From Betaproteobacteria bacterium (GTDB lineage: Bacteria; Pseudomonadota; Gammaproteobacteria; Burkholderiales; Nitrosomonadaceae): a DNA stretch of 33,556 nt. This document shows positions 8,994 to 17,886 of this stretch, piece by piece. Each line of letters begins with the position of its first letter. The stretch's first letter is position 1. A program made the position numbers and the translations under genes. The notes under the pieces were generated by a model that worked only from the letters and a program-made list of their open reading frames with translations, was not told the DNA's origin and did not search any database. Location: the NCBI GenBank assembly GCA_004356775.1, contig SMXG01000032.1:1-33556 (forward strand). The letters run 5' to 3'.

Positions 8994-10367
8994 TTACATC
9001 ACTACCGGCTTATGCATCAGACTTTCAGTGCCCTGTGTAGCTAAATCACGAAGCGTGATATCACCGATGGACGACTCCACAGCCTGTTGCATGCGGTCTA
9101 ACACTTCCTCAACCGGCCGTGGTGCCGGCAATCTCTCGGGTGATAGAAGACGTTCCTCTCCGGCAATGCGTACGGTATTGAGTACCTGTGTCACCGAGAC
9201 CAACGAGGGATCGCGTGCTGGCAGATAAGCCGGCGGATCATCTGCGTTTTGTACAACGAGCTCCTGGCGTTCCAGTGCATCAAGCACTGTCTGCAGCACG
9301 TGCATTGGCACGCCAAGTAAGCGTTTAAACTCCAATATCGAAGGCATACGCTCACCATCAAGAAACCTACCTGCGACTAAACACATAATTGAGAGTGCAA
9401 GGCGTTCGCGCATCCGATTGCTCAGTCGGTCGCTCAGCCGCGGCCCCCCGTCTCTAAAATACAGGTATTCCGGGTGCTGAGCGTAGAATGCAACACTCGC
9501 GCCAAACAGTAGGATCAGCCAGCATAAGTAGAGCCAAACCATGAAAAGGATCAGAATCGCCAAACTGGAATAGACGGCTGCATAATTATTTGAAGCCGCC
9601 ACAAAGCTCGCAAATATCCATCCTGCGGTTTGCCAAGCAATTCCACTGACCGTGCCGCCAACCAGCGCAGGCCTGAATCGTACCCGTGTGTTTGGAATGA
9701 ACATGTAAACGAAAGTAAAAAACGAGATTACGAGTAGGTAGGGCATAAGCCGGCTAAGTACCTGCACAGTCTCACCCAATACTCCGATTGCTAGCAGGCC
9801 ACGCATCGCCTCATGGTTCATCACAGTCGCAGTAATGCCAAGTGCCGAGAACACCAAAACTGGACCGACCATTAGCACACTCAGATAGCGAACGACTCTC
9901 TCTCCAATGCGTCTGGGTTGTGGAATATGCCAAATATAATTTAACGACTGCTCAATCTTTTGCATTAACGAAATCGCAGTATAGAAAAGCAGCACCAATC
10001 CAACTGCACCGAGCACACCAACGTTCATATTCTCGATGAATTGCACGATATTGAACGTTACTTCCTCGCCCTTTTCACCAAGCGGCTCAAGAAAATTTAG
10101 TAGCATCGGCTGGATCTGGTTATGAACACCGAATGCTTTCAATACTGAGAAACTCAGCGCGAGCAGAGGCACGATCGACAGCAATGTCGTATACACTAGG
10201 CTCATTGCGCGAAGAGTGAGCTGACCTCTAACAAGATCTTGTACGAGAATCAATACGGTGCGCACGATCCTTAATCCATTCGTCTTCCAAGGTGTCATGG
10301 GCTTCTCCTGTTCCTCCCAAATAATTCTTTCAAGTCGATTCAGGAGACCTGAGGCAATAGGCTTCAC
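8994..10367 (-). CDS. YihY/BrkB family inner-membrane protein
   Basis: A 457-residue polytopic membrane protein of the YihY/BrkB family (once misnamed RNase BN). Conserved features: GQLTLRAMSLVYTTLLSIVP near residue 50, an LLFYTAISLMQKIEQSLNYIW stretch near 125-145, and several later helices up to the FMVWLYLCWLILLFGASVAF region near 290. After residue about 310 there is a soluble tail of roughly 150 residues with a winged-helix look (LEFKRLLGVPMHVLQTVLDALE, then a dimer-like end), as in the longer betaproteobacterial members; E. coli YihY lacks it. The start is GTG at 10367, with GGGGA seven bases upstream. Transport or envelope roles are proposed for the family but not settled. The GTG overlaps the stop of a small upstream frame. 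Confidence 0.9.
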   Translation of the reverse strand: MKPIASGLLNRLERIIWEEQEKPMTPWKTNGLRIVRTVLILVQDLVRGQLTLRAMSLVYTTLLSIVPLLALSFSVLKAFGVHNQIQPMLLNFLEPLGEKGEEVTFNIVQFIENMNVGVLGAVGLVLLFYTAISLMQKIEQSLNYIWHIPQPRRIGERVVRYLSVLMVGPVLVFSALGITATVMNHEAMRGLLAIGVLGETVQVLSRLMPYLLVISFFTFVYMFIPNTRVRFRPALVGGTVSGIAWQTAGWIFASFVAASNNYAAVYSSLAILILFMVWLYLCWLILLFGASVAFYAQHPEYLYFRDGGPRLSDRLSNRMRERLALSIMCLVAGRFLDGERMPSILEFKRLLGVPMHVLQTVLDALERQELVVQNADDPPAYLPARDPSLVSVTQVLNTVRIAGEERLLSPERLPAPRPVEEVLDRMQQAVESSIGDITLRDLATQGTESLMHKPVVM

Positions 10368-10612
10368 TTGGCAATCCCCAATTTCAGTTGGAACATAGCT
10401 ATTTTTTCGTTTGCGTCGATCACATTACACGTTTCTTCGAACACGACAGGTGGAGCAGCAGCTACGCAGATTACAGTATGCTGATGATGGCAACCGGCCT
10501 GCCCTCTTTTGTTAGCTGTGCAGATCAGAGACTGGTCAAAAAAGACACTAAAAAGCACCGCCAGGTCTCTCGGTAGTTGATTGATCTTATAAAAACATTC
10601 AATGCAGTCCAT
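10364..10612 (-). CDS. Small ORF overlapping brkB start, doubtful
   Basis: An 82-codon frame that ends in a GTGA overlap with the start of the BrkB gene, the arrangement seen in coupled genes. The ATG at 10612 has only a poor purine-rich stretch before it. The product is Cys- and His-containing (CHHQHTVICVAAA) with no known domain. It may be a short leader gene or a remnant; the overlap is the only support. Confidence 0.25.
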   Translation of the reverse strand: MDCIECFYKINQLPRDLAVLFSVFFDQSLICTANKRGQAGCHHQHTVICVAAAPPVVFEETCNVIDANEKIAMFQLKLGIAK

Positions 10613-10727
10613 AGCTTATCTTATAGATCCATTTTGGCTCATGCCATAGATCGGATGATAGCATCCTGGTAGACAAGCTGAGCACCGACTAGCCATAGCA
10701 ACCTAGGATGAGTTTGTATCTAATTGC

Positions 10728-10973
10728 TTACTTAGTACCAGTAATTTCTTGCAGGCAATGGGGGCAAACCGGTGAGGCTTTGTAAATTAGTTTGTCGCAA
10801 AACGGGCACGCTACTCTTTTGCCCTTGCTAATGTGCACAAGAATAACTCCCAGCGGACCGAGTATCAGGCCGAAAAAAAATGAGCTGGCCCCTGTTCCTT
10901 TGCGAAATCCCAGAATTGAGGCGGTAATTACACAGACCACCCACACTAGAATCCATACTTGAATCCATTCCAC
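10728..10973 (-). CDS. Small membrane protein with C-terminal zinc ribbon
   Basis: An 81-residue protein. The frame opens at GTG 10979, but AAGGAGG sits five bases before the next in-frame GTG at 10973, which I take as the start (MEWIQVWILV). Two hydrophobic segments (IQVWILVWVVCVITASILGF and SFFFGLILGPLGVILVHI) are separated by a short basic loop with GTGASS. A CPFCDKLIYKASPVCPHC motif follows: two CxxC knuckles that would bind zinc on the cytoplasmic side. Similar small proteins are widespread and unnamed. It is a single gene. Confidence 0.75.
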   Translation of the reverse strand: MEWIQVWILVWVVCVITASILGFRKGTGASSFFFGLILGPLGVILVHISKGKRVACPFCDKLIYKASPVCPHCLQEITGTK

Positions 10974-11196
10974 AGGCACCTCCTTGATTCTTCTTCACCT
11001 AACAGTATTATTTTGATACAACATCTCTATATTGTTTATGATAATTCTGCAAATGTTTAGTAATTATCCAGCTTGATTATCTGTGCTTAAGTGAATCCCA
11101 TTAATTAAAAACATAATTGCAGAACAAACATTTAGTTTCAATAATACAACTTTAGGCGAATATTTTGTTATTGGTTTTATAAAGCCTTGTATTAAG

Positions 11197-11223
11197 TGTA
11201 ACCAATCTCTCCAAGATACGTAT
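11197..11223 (+). promoter_or_regulatory. Candidate ECF-sigma promoter upstream of arsS
   Basis: TGTAAC, 16 bases, CGTAT. This is the same pair of boxes found in both directions in the sigma/bufA spacer at 27939-28017. The AAC and CGT cores are typical of ECF-type promoters. Transcription would start near 11230 and give a leader of about 210 bases before arsS. Confidence 0.55.
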
Positions 11224-11255
11224 TACTGGCTACACCATCAACATTTACTATGGTA

Positions 11256-11282
11256 GTTGCAAAATTGGCAGTTGCAAGATTG
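11256..11282. repeat. Direct repeat in the arsS leader
   Basis: GTTGCAAAATTG and GTTGCAAGATTG, 15 bases apart start to start and one mismatch. They lie between the candidate promoter and arsS and could be paired sites for a regulator. The rest of 10980-11438 shows no gene. Confidence 0.5.
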
Positions 11283-11438
11283 TAACTTCTTACATAAGGT
11301 TAAGGCTATGGCACATAACGACAAAACTGATAAAAATGTGTAAGAACCTAAGACTCTGCTACGAACATAGCTATAAGGAATCGATTCCAACTCACTGAAT
11401 TGCTCTATACCTAGTCTTTATAACTATCGAGGAGAGGC

Positions 11439-12422
11439 ATGCACGCTACCCTACCATTGCTTCAGACGACCAAGTTCCCGAGCCTAAGTCGCCACCAACT
11501 TACGACTCTTCAGATTAACCTTGGCTATCGATGTAATTTGGCCTGCGTACATTGCCATGTCAATGCTGGACCAAACCGAAAAGAAATGATGGGCAGTGAA
11601 ACCCTTGCCCTAATCCCTCTTGTGCTCACGGCCCGTAACATCACCACACTTGACCTCACTGGGGGCGCCCCTGAACTGCACAATGGATTCAGACAGTTGG
11701 TAAGAGAGGCAGGTACCTTAGGCGTAAAAGTCATCGATCGCTGCAATCTAACTATCCTGTTTGAACCCGGCCAGGACGGACTAGCTGAATTTCTGGCAAC
11801 ACAGCAGGTCGAGATTGTTGCCTCGCTTCCTTGTTATTCGCTTGCAAATGTGGATAAGCAGCGCGGGGAAGGCGTTTTTGACAAAAGCATTTTAGCCTTG
11901 CAAAAGCTTAATGCACTCGGTTATGGCCATAATGGTTCTGGATTGACGCTCAATCTAGTCTATAACCCACAAGGTGCTTCATTGCCTCCTGATCAAGCCA
12001 AACTGCAAGCCACTTATAAAAGGGAGTTGTATGAGAATTTCGGCATCTTGTTCAACGAGCTATTTACATTAACTAATATGCCCATACAGCGCTTTGGCTC
12101 AACCTTAATTTCAAATGGACAATTCAACGATTACATGCGACTGCTAAAGGAAAATTTCGCTGCAGCCAATCTTGTGAACGTGATGTGCCGCAATCTAATC
12201 AGTGTTGATTGGAAAGGCTTTCTCTATGACTGCGATTTTAATCAGCAATTGGGATTAGAGTTAGGTCTTGCTGCACAATCATTGCAAGGGCACAAAAGAA
12301 AACCTCATTTACGCGATTTGATCAACGAAGACCCGACGGGACGAGCAATCCGTGTGGCTGATCATTGCTACGGTTGTACCGCTGCACAAGGCAGCAGTTG
12401 TAGCGGTGCATTACATGAGTAA
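11439..12422 (+). CDS. arsS: Arsenosugar biosynthesis radical SAM protein ArsS
   Basis: A 327-residue radical SAM enzyme. C32-x3-C36-x2-C39 (CNLACVHCH) binds the 4Fe-4S cluster that cleaves SAM. LDLTGGAPEL is the usual GGE-type SAM motif in its ArsS variant. The C-terminal half (formerly DUF3641) has CRNLISVDWKG with CDFNQQLGLEL and a Cys cluster at the end (HCYGC, SSCSG), expected to hold auxiliary iron-sulfur chemistry. ArsS is proposed to add the 5'-deoxyadenosyl group to dimethylarsenite on the way to arsenosugars. The start has a strong site (GAGGAGAGGC before ATG). It heads an operon with two arsenosugar-type glycosyltransferases and arsM. Confidence 0.94.
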   Translation: MHATLPLLQTTKFPSLSRHQLTTLQINLGYRCNLACVHCHVNAGPNRKEMMGSETLALIPLVLTARNITTLDLTGGAPELHNGFRQLVREAGTLGVKVIDRCNLTILFEPGQDGLAEFLATQQVEIVASLPCYSLANVDKQRGEGVFDKSILALQKLNALGYGHNGSGLTLNLVYNPQGASLPPDQAKLQATYKRELYENFGILFNELFTLTNMPIQRFGSTLISNGQFNDYMRLLKENFAAANLVNVMCRNLISVDWKGFLYDCDFNQQLGLELGLAAQSLQGHKRKPHLRDLINEDPTGRAIRVADHCYGCTAAQGSSCSGALHE

Positions 12423-12431
12423 AACTAAATA

Positions 12432-14606
12432 ATGAGAAAAATATCGATTGTTGTTGCGGCAATATTTTTGGTGCTAATTTTTTTTGCGCTGGATTTAAAC
12501 TCCTATCTATCTCTCCATAGTCTTAAGACTAGCCTAGGACAATTCGAGGTATGGAGAGCAGCCTCACCAGTACTTGTTGGGTTCAGCTTCTTCTTGTTTT
12601 ATGTGGCAGTTGCTGCACTTTCCTTACCGGGTGCCACGGTGATGACGCTCGCCGCTGGCGCTTTGTTTGGCCTACTGTGGGGCACAATAATTGTGTCATT
12701 TGCCTCCAGCATCGGCGCGATACTTGCCTTTTTAGTCTCACGTTATCTATTTCGTGAAGCCATTCAGAGCCGCTTCGGAGACCGACTTAAGTCTATCAAT
12801 GATGGTATCGCTAGGGACGGTTTATTCTATCTGTTCACACTACGTATGGTGCCGCTGTTTCCATTCTTTCTTGTCAATCTGCTGATGGGGCTAACTCTGA
12901 TACGCGGTAGCAGCTATTATTGGGTGAGTCAGATGGGTATGCTTGCCGGCACTCTTGTTTATGTTAATGCAGGTACACAACTAGCGAAGATATCGGGACT
13001 TTCCAGCATCGTCTCGCCTGGGCTGCTAATTTCGTTCACGTTATTAGGAGTATTTCCGATACTTGCCAAATGGTTTCTAAATTTCCTGCAACGTCGCCGC
13101 GTCTATGCCAAATGGCAACGCCCGCAGAAGTTTGACCGTAATCTGATAGTAATCGGCGCCGGAGCAGCCGGTTTGGTTACTGCCTATATCGGTGCCACCG
13201 TTAAGGCCAAGGTGACATTGATCGAAGCACACAAGATGGGCGGCGATTGCCTAAACTATGGCTGTGTACCTAGCAAGACATTGATCAAGTCGGCCCGTCT
13301 CTCCCATCAGATGAGCCATGGTGATAACTACGGACTTAAAGCTATAGTACCCGAATTCAGTTTTCGCAAGGTGATGGCGCGAGTACATGAGGTTATCCGC
13401 ACCGTAGCACCACATGACAGCGTTGAACGCTACACTAAATTAGGCGTAGAAGTACTTGAGGGTTACGCCCGTATCAAAGATCCTTGGACTGTAGAAGTCA
13501 AGCTCCTTAACGGCGACATACAACGCCTAACCACCCGAAACATTGTAATAGCCACAGGCGCTCGACCAATCGTGCCCCCTTTATCCGGTTTGAATGATGT
13601 CGGCTACGTTACCAGCGACACACTGTGGGATGAATTTGCTAAAGAGGATATGCCGCCGTCTCGATTGATTGTACTGGGTGGTGGGCCGATTGGCTGTGAG
13701 CTAGCTCAGAGTCTTGCCCGGTTGGGTTCCAAAGTCATTCAAATCGAAATGGCGTCTCGGATTATGACCCGCGAAGACGAAGAGATATCGGAATTGGTAC
13801 AGATCTCGCTTGAGCGGGACGGCGTAGACGTGCTCACCTCCCATAAAGCCATTCGCTGTGAGCGCGAAGATGAGCACAAGTTCATTGTCGTAGAACACGA
13901 CGGAGTGGAGCAACGCATCGAGTTCGACACACTGTTATGTGCCGTGGGTCGCGCGGCGCGGCTAACAGATTATGGCCTGGAAGAGCTGGGTATTAAAACC
14001 CAAAGCACAGTGATAACGAACGAATATCTGGAAACACTGTATCCAAACATCTTCGCCGCTGGGGACGTGGCAGGCCCTTACCAATTCACCCATACCGCTG
14101 CACATCAAGCTTGGTATGCAGCAGTCAACGCGCTCTTTGGGGATTTTAAGAAATTCAAGGTGGATTATTCAGTGATTCCCTGGGCTACATTCATTGACCC
14201 AGAGGTCGCCCGTGTAGGACTCAATGAACAAGAAGCTAGAAACAAGGGTGTGCCATTCGAGGTTACAAGGTATGAATTCGACGACCTTGATCGCGCTATT
14301 ACAGATAGTACGACGCACGGCTTCGTCAAAGTACTAACGGTACCGGGCAAGGATCGCATTCTGGGTGCAACCATCGTGGGCGAGCACGCAGGGGATTTGC
14401 TCGCCGAATTTGTATTGGCGATGAAGCATGGATTGGGGCTTTCAAAGATTCTCGGCACAATCCACACTTACCCAACTTTGGCAGAAGCAAATAAATACGT
14501 AGCAAGCAAATGGAAAAAAACTCATTCACCGCAACGTGTATTGACGTGGTTGTTTCGTTATCACGCCTGGAAACGAGAACGGACTGCATGGTTCGAATCA
14601 TCATGA
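12432..14606 (+). CDS. TVP38/TMEM64 (VTT) membrane domain fused to FAD-dependent disulfide oxidoreductase
   Basis: A 724-residue fusion. Residues 1 to about 225 form a VTT/DedA-like membrane domain (ALSLPGATVMTLAAGALFG, then FLVNLLMGLT). Residues about 237-710 form a mercuric reductase/lipoamide dehydrogenase-like flavoenzyme. It has an FAD site (GAGAAGL), the redox-active pair C273 and C278 in GGDCLNYGCVPSK, an NAD(P) site (GGGPIGCELAQSLARLG), the second FAD motif (FAAGDVAG) and a HTYPTLAE end (H678) that supplies the catalytic base. The NmerA domain and terminal Cys pair of true MerA are absent, so mercury reduction is unlikely. In this operon it may handle thiol redox state for arsenic enzymes or drive transport; both are inference. 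It starts 9 bases after arsS and its TGA overlaps the next ATG. Confidence 0.92.
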   Translation: MRKISIVVAAIFLVLIFFALDLNSYLSLHSLKTSLGQFEVWRAASPVLVGFSFFLFYVAVAALSLPGATVMTLAAGALFGLLWGTIIVSFASSIGAILAFLVSRYLFREAIQSRFGDRLKSINDGIARDGLFYLFTLRMVPLFPFFLVNLLMGLTLIRGSSYYWVSQMGMLAGTLVYVNAGTQLAKISGLSSIVSPGLLISFTLLGVFPILAKWFLNFLQRRRVYAKWQRPQKFDRNLIVIGAGAAGLVTAYIGATVKAKVTLIEAHKMGGDCLNYGCVPSKTLIKSARLSHQMSHGDNYGLKAIVPEFSFRKVMARVHEVIRTVAPHDSVERYTKLGVEVLEGYARIKDPWTVEVKLLNGDIQRLTTRNIVIATGARPIVPPLSGLNDVGYVTSDTLWDEFAKEDMPPSRLIVLGGGPIGCELAQSLARLGSKVIQIEMASRIMTREDEEISELVQISLERDGVDVLTSHKAIRCEREDEHKFIVVEHDGVEQRIEFDTLLCAVGRAARLTDYGLEELGIKTQSTVITNEYLETLYPNIFAAGDVAGPYQFTHTAAHQAWYAAVNALFGDFKKFKVDYSVIPWATFIDPEVARVGLNEQEARNKGVPFEVTRYEFDDLDRAITDSTTHGFVKVLTVPGKDRILGATIVGEHAGDLLAEFVLAMKHGLGLSKILGTIHTYPTLAEANKYVASKWKKTHSPQRVLTWLFRYHAWKRERTAWFESS

Positions 14607-15280
14607 AGCTGTCCATAATCATACCAATACTAAACGAAGCACGTGGGATTCCTCAGTTACTTGAAAAACTGACACCACTGGTTCGAAACGACTGCGAGAT
14701 TATCATCGTCGACGGCGGTAGTGAGGATGGTTCGGCTGATATAGTCGAACACGCCGGCTTTATGGTAAAACGGGCGCCCCGCGGCCGCGCTCGTCAAATG
14801 AATGCTGGTGCGGCGCATGCTACCGGAACGGTATTATTGTTCCTACATGCTGATACACAACTGCCGGATAAGGCTGATTTGTTAGTCAAACAAGCACTTT
14901 CAAATAGCTCATCATCCTGCTGGGGTTGCTTTGATGTTTGCATAGCCGGACGCCCAATAATGCTTCGTGTGGTTGGATATATGATGAATCTGCGCTCACG
15001 TCTAACCAGCATTGTCACTGGTGATCAAGCTATGTTTGTCCTACAAACAGCTTTTACGGAGGCGGGTTGCTTTCCAGATCAACCATTGATGGAAGACGTT
15101 GAGCTGTCAAAACGACTGCGCTCAATCTCGCCGCCTGCCCGTATCACCTCCTGTGTCATTACTTCAGGTCGGCGCTGGGAGATGCATGGTGTCTGGCGCA
15201 CAATTTTTCTTATGTGGCGACTGCGTTGGGATTACTGGCGGGGGATCCCGGCAAGCCAACTGGCAAAGACATATCAGTGA
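14603..15280 (+). CDS. Family 2 glycosyltransferase, arsenosugar type (TIGR04283)
   Basis: A 225-residue GT-A fold glycosyltransferase. The N-terminal pattern MKLSIIIPILNEARGI, the VDGGSEDGS nucleotide-binding segment, RGRARQMNAGAA, the metal-site region LFLHADTQLP and the acceptor-side GDQAMFV with PLMEDVELSKRL match the TIGR04283 subgroup tied to arsenosugar clusters. Expected role: transfer of a sugar in the late steps of arsenosugar or arsenolipid synthesis, at the cytoplasmic face. The ATG at 14603 overlaps the stop of the previous gene (ATGA); the frame opens earlier at 14510, but that part lacks family sequence. The end overlaps the next gene by GTGA. Confidence 0.9.
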   Translation: MKLSIIIPILNEARGIPQLLEKLTPLVRNDCEIIIVDGGSEDGSADIVEHAGFMVKRAPRGRARQMNAGAAHATGTVLLFLHADTQLPDKADLLVKQALSNSSSSCWGCFDVCIAGRPIMLRVVGYMMNLRSRLTSIVTGDQAMFVLQTAFTEAGCFPDQPLMEDVELSKRLRSISPPARITSCVITSGRRWEMHGVWRTIFLMWRLRWDYWRGIPASQLAKTYQ

Positions 15281-15900
15281 AAACTATCCGTATCGTGATT
15301 TTCGCCAAAGCAGCGCAACCAGGATTTGCTAAGACACGTCTGATTCCTGCACTTGGGGAACAAGGTGCAGCTGAACTCGCACAACGCATGTTAACGCACA
15401 CGCTGAATGAAGCCCTAGTCGCTAAAATAGGCCCGATTGAATTATGTGTAACTCCATCTTCAACAGACACAATGTGGCAGACACTTGCTATATCGGATGA
15501 AGTGGAATATTCAGATCAGGGTGAGGGAGATTTAGGAGAACGACTGGCACGTGTAACACGGCGCGTGATCGCTGATGACGAATCAGTCTTACTTATTGGG
15601 ACCGATTGCTTTGAACTCACTGCATTTCACCTGCAGCAAGCCGCTAACGCGCTACGTCACTTTGACTCAACACTCATTCCTGTTACTGACGGTGGTTATG
15701 CGTTGCTTGGCCTAAATTTTTTTCATCCCTCTTTGTTCAAATCTATCGAATGGAGTACCAACGCTGTTTTCTTTGAAACCATGTATCGCTTGGAACAATT
15801 AGGCTGCTCTGTACAAAATTTTCCCCGTTTACACGATATTGACGAGCCGAGCGATCTAAGGTGGCTTCCCAAAACCTGCGAGGAAGAAGGATATGCATAG
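15277..15900 (+). CDS. DUF2064/TIGR04282 glycosyltransferase, arsenosugar type
   Basis: A 207-residue nucleotidyl/glycosyl transferase-like protein. It shows IVIFAKAAQPGFAKTRLIP (the basic FxKxPxPGxxKTRL-like loop), GDLGERLARV, LLIGTDCFELT and PVTDGGYALLGL, with HDIDEPSDL near the end. These match the DUF2064 family, subgroup TIGR04282, which co-occurs with TIGR04283 and arsS. The start is GTG 15277, inside a GTGA overlap with the previous stop. The frame extends upstream to 15214, but that stretch lacks family sequence. It probably makes or handles the activated sugar used by its partner. The stop overlaps the next ATG by 8 bases. Confidence 0.9.
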   Translation: MKTIRIVIFAKAAQPGFAKTRLIPALGEQGAAELAQRMLTHTLNEALVAKIGPIELCVTPSSTDTMWQTLAISDEVEYSDQGEGDLGERLARVTRRVIADDESVLLIGTDCFELTAFHLQQAANALRHFDSTLIPVTDGGYALLGLNFFHPSLFKSIEWSTNAVFFETMYRLEQLGCSVQNFPRLHDIDEPSDLRWLPKTCEEEGYA

Positions 15901-16648
15901 TAAATGGATAGCAGCAGTGTTGAGCCTACTGAGCACGAATGTCTTAGCGCAAGATACGGTAAATCATGTAGGCCACTTCGTTGCGGCTGTTAGTACAACA
16001 CCTCCCGCCCCCTGGCAGGTGATTCGATTCGACAAACGGATACCTCCCACTCAGTACCAAGTAATTTCTTGGGATGGCGTAATTGCTGTAGAGGCTAAGG
16101 CTAACGCCAGTATGGCATTGCTAGCGCGACCGCTTTCGGTCGATCTTACGCTTACCCCTGTTTTGTGCTGGCGATGGCGGGTCGATGCCCCACTTAAAAC
16201 TGCAGATATGGCAACTAAGCAAGGTGATGATTACGCGGCACGGGTTTACCTTGCTTTCAGCCTACCCACAGAAAATATCGATTTCATCACTAAGGCCAAG
16301 CTCAAACTAGTACGTAGCCTTTATGGAAACCATGTTCCGGACGCAGCGCTCAATTATGTTTGGGATAACCGCTATCCTGTTGGTACTCAGCGCCCTAACG
16401 CCTACACGGATCGCACACAGATGATAGTGCTGCGCTCTGGGCCTGAATATGCCGGAGTATGGGTGACAGAACGACGTAACATACTGGCTGATGCCATGCT
16501 AGCCTTCGATACCGATCGTGTCAGCCCAACTCTGCTAGCCGTAGCAGCCGATACTGATAACACTGGTGAGCGTGCCCATTCTGGTTTCGCCGATTTACAC
16601 TTTGTGCCAATCGATACAAAGTGTGATTTTCCCTTAGCCAAACAATGA
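15893..16648 (+). CDS. DUF3047 periplasmic protein
   Basis: A 251-residue exported protein. The signal peptide is about residues 1-19 (KWIAAVLSLLSTNVLA) before QDTVNHV. The body matches DUF3047: IRFDKRIPPTQYQVISWDG, then VLCWRWRVDAPLKTADM, DDYAARVYLAFSLP, LNYVWDNRYPVGTQRPNAY, and a GPEYAGVWVTERRNILAD segment. This is a beta-sandwich-like fold with unknown ligand. It overlaps the TIGR04282 gene by 8 bases, so it is translated with it. DUF3047 genes are frequent in arsenosugar-type clusters, but no activity has been assigned that I know of. Confidence 0.85.
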   Translation: MHSKWIAAVLSLLSTNVLAQDTVNHVGHFVAAVSTTPPAPWQVIRFDKRIPPTQYQVISWDGVIAVEAKANASMALLARPLSVDLTLTPVLCWRWRVDAPLKTADMATKQGDDYAARVYLAFSLPTENIDFITKAKLKLVRSLYGNHVPDAALNYVWDNRYPVGTQRPNAYTDRTQMIVLRSGPEYAGVWVTERRNILADAMLAFDTDRVSPTLLAVAADTDNTGERAHSGFADLHFVPIDTKCDFPLAKQ

Positions 16649-16805
16649 GATGAATCGATGACATCAGTCTGATTTTTGATGAAATGAATTTGTTGTTCAA
16701 AAACTTACACAAGGTCACTGCAAAATCTTCTCATGGATTGTAAGAACTGCATTCGTTATAACGACCAATTTACGACGTCATTTTGCAAAAATTAGGAGTT
16801 CAACC

Positions 16806-17846
16806 ATGCATGAGATTGTTCAAGATTACTATGGCCGCCAATTGCAGCATACTGACGACCTAAAAACTAACGCTTGCTGCGACACCAACCAAATTCCAGC
16901 ATGGTTAAAACCGCTTCTCTCGCGAATCCATCCAGAGGTGCTCTCGCGCTACTACGGTTGTGGGCTGGTCTGCCCACCCCTGCTTGACGGTTGCCGGGTC
17001 TTAGACCTTGGTTGCGGCTCGGGACGTGATGTTTACCTGTTGTCCCAACTCGTAGGGCCGACGGGAGAAGTGGTGGGCGTTGATATGACGCATGAACAAC
17101 TCACTGTTGCCAAAAAACATCAAGAGCACCACTCGGATACCTTTGGTTACTCCAATGTACATTTCCTCCAAGGCTATATCGAACATCTTGATGAAATAGG
17201 TCTGGAACCAGACAGTTTTGATGTGATCGTATCCAATTGTGTGATCAACCTTTCGCCCGATAAAGACACAGTACTAAGCGGTATACACCGCCTACTCAAA
17301 GATGGAGGCGAATTCTACTTCTCAGATGTATACGCGGATCGACGCGTGCCGGATGCAGTGCGTAACGATCCAGTGCTCTATGGTGAATGCTTAGGCGGCG
17401 CACTCTACTGGAATGACTTCATGCGTCTTGCACATCGACAAGGTTTTACAGACCCACGTTTAGTCACTGACCAATCGTTGTTGATCACGAACTCCGATCT
17501 GGCATCACGTATTGGGAGTCTGCGTTTTTTCTCGGCTACTTACCGGTTGTTCAAACTTAAAGAGTTGGAAATCTCATGTGAGGACTATGGTCAAGCAGTA
17601 ATGTATTGTGGCAACATCCCTGATCATACTGACCGATTTGTACTCGATAAACACCACGATATCGAGACCGATAGGTTTTTTCCAGTGTGTGGCAACACTT
17701 GGCGTATGTTACATGACACACGCTTCGCAGCACATTTCAAATTCATTGGTGATTTTAGTCGTCACTTTGGACTTTTTGCCGGTTGCGGCGGTGGCTTGCC
17801 GTTCGACACAGTTCTAGATACGAAAGTAACTTCTACATGTTGCTGA
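16806..17846 (+). CDS. arsM: Arsenite SAM methyltransferase ArsM, arsenosugar-cluster type
   Basis: A 346-residue class I methyltransferase. The SAM motif DLGCGSGRD is at 67-75 and GVDMTHEQL at 91-99. Four cysteines match the ArsM arsenic site by spacing: C24, C52, C145 (SNCVINLS) and C195 (GECLGG). The last two are 50 apart, as in characterised ArsM. It should methylate trivalent arsenic to the mono- and dimethyl forms used by ArsS. It has a C-terminal extension rich in Cys: CGGG near residue 327 and a CC pair at the very end. The start has AGGAG seven bases upstream. A gap of 157 bases separates it from DUF3047, so a second promoter is possible. Confidence 0.93.
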   Translation: MHEIVQDYYGRQLQHTDDLKTNACCDTNQIPAWLKPLLSRIHPEVLSRYYGCGLVCPPLLDGCRVLDLGCGSGRDVYLLSQLVGPTGEVVGVDMTHEQLTVAKKHQEHHSDTFGYSNVHFLQGYIEHLDEIGLEPDSFDVIVSNCVINLSPDKDTVLSGIHRLLKDGGEFYFSDVYADRRVPDAVRNDPVLYGECLGGALYWNDFMRLAHRQGFTDPRLVTDQSLLITNSDLASRIGSLRFFSATYRLFKLKELEISCEDYGQAVMYCGNIPDHTDRFVLDKHHDIETDRFFPVCGNTWRMLHDTRFAAHFKFIGDFSRHFGLFAGCGGGLPFDTVLDTKVTSTCC

Positions 17847-17886
17847 CCTCTTATCGAACCAGCTTAGCTAAACAAGCAAGGACTGA

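Noticed and set aside
11281-11310. A second TGTAAC before arsS
   Set aside because: No CGTAT at 16 or 17 bases; only the upstream copy has both boxes.
14588-14605. GGTTCGAATC, a tRNA T-loop-like sequence
   Set aside because: It lies inside coding sequence, with no acceptor stem or anticodon arm around it.
13701-14622. Several minus-strand ORFs of 70-100 codons within the flavoenzyme gene
   Set aside because: Shadows of a well-conserved coding frame; no ribosome sites or domains.
16739-16766. TGTAAG-N17-CGACC upstream of arsM as a fourth ECF promoter
   Set aside because: The third base of the AAC core and the last bases of the -10 box differ from the other three copies; too weak to call.
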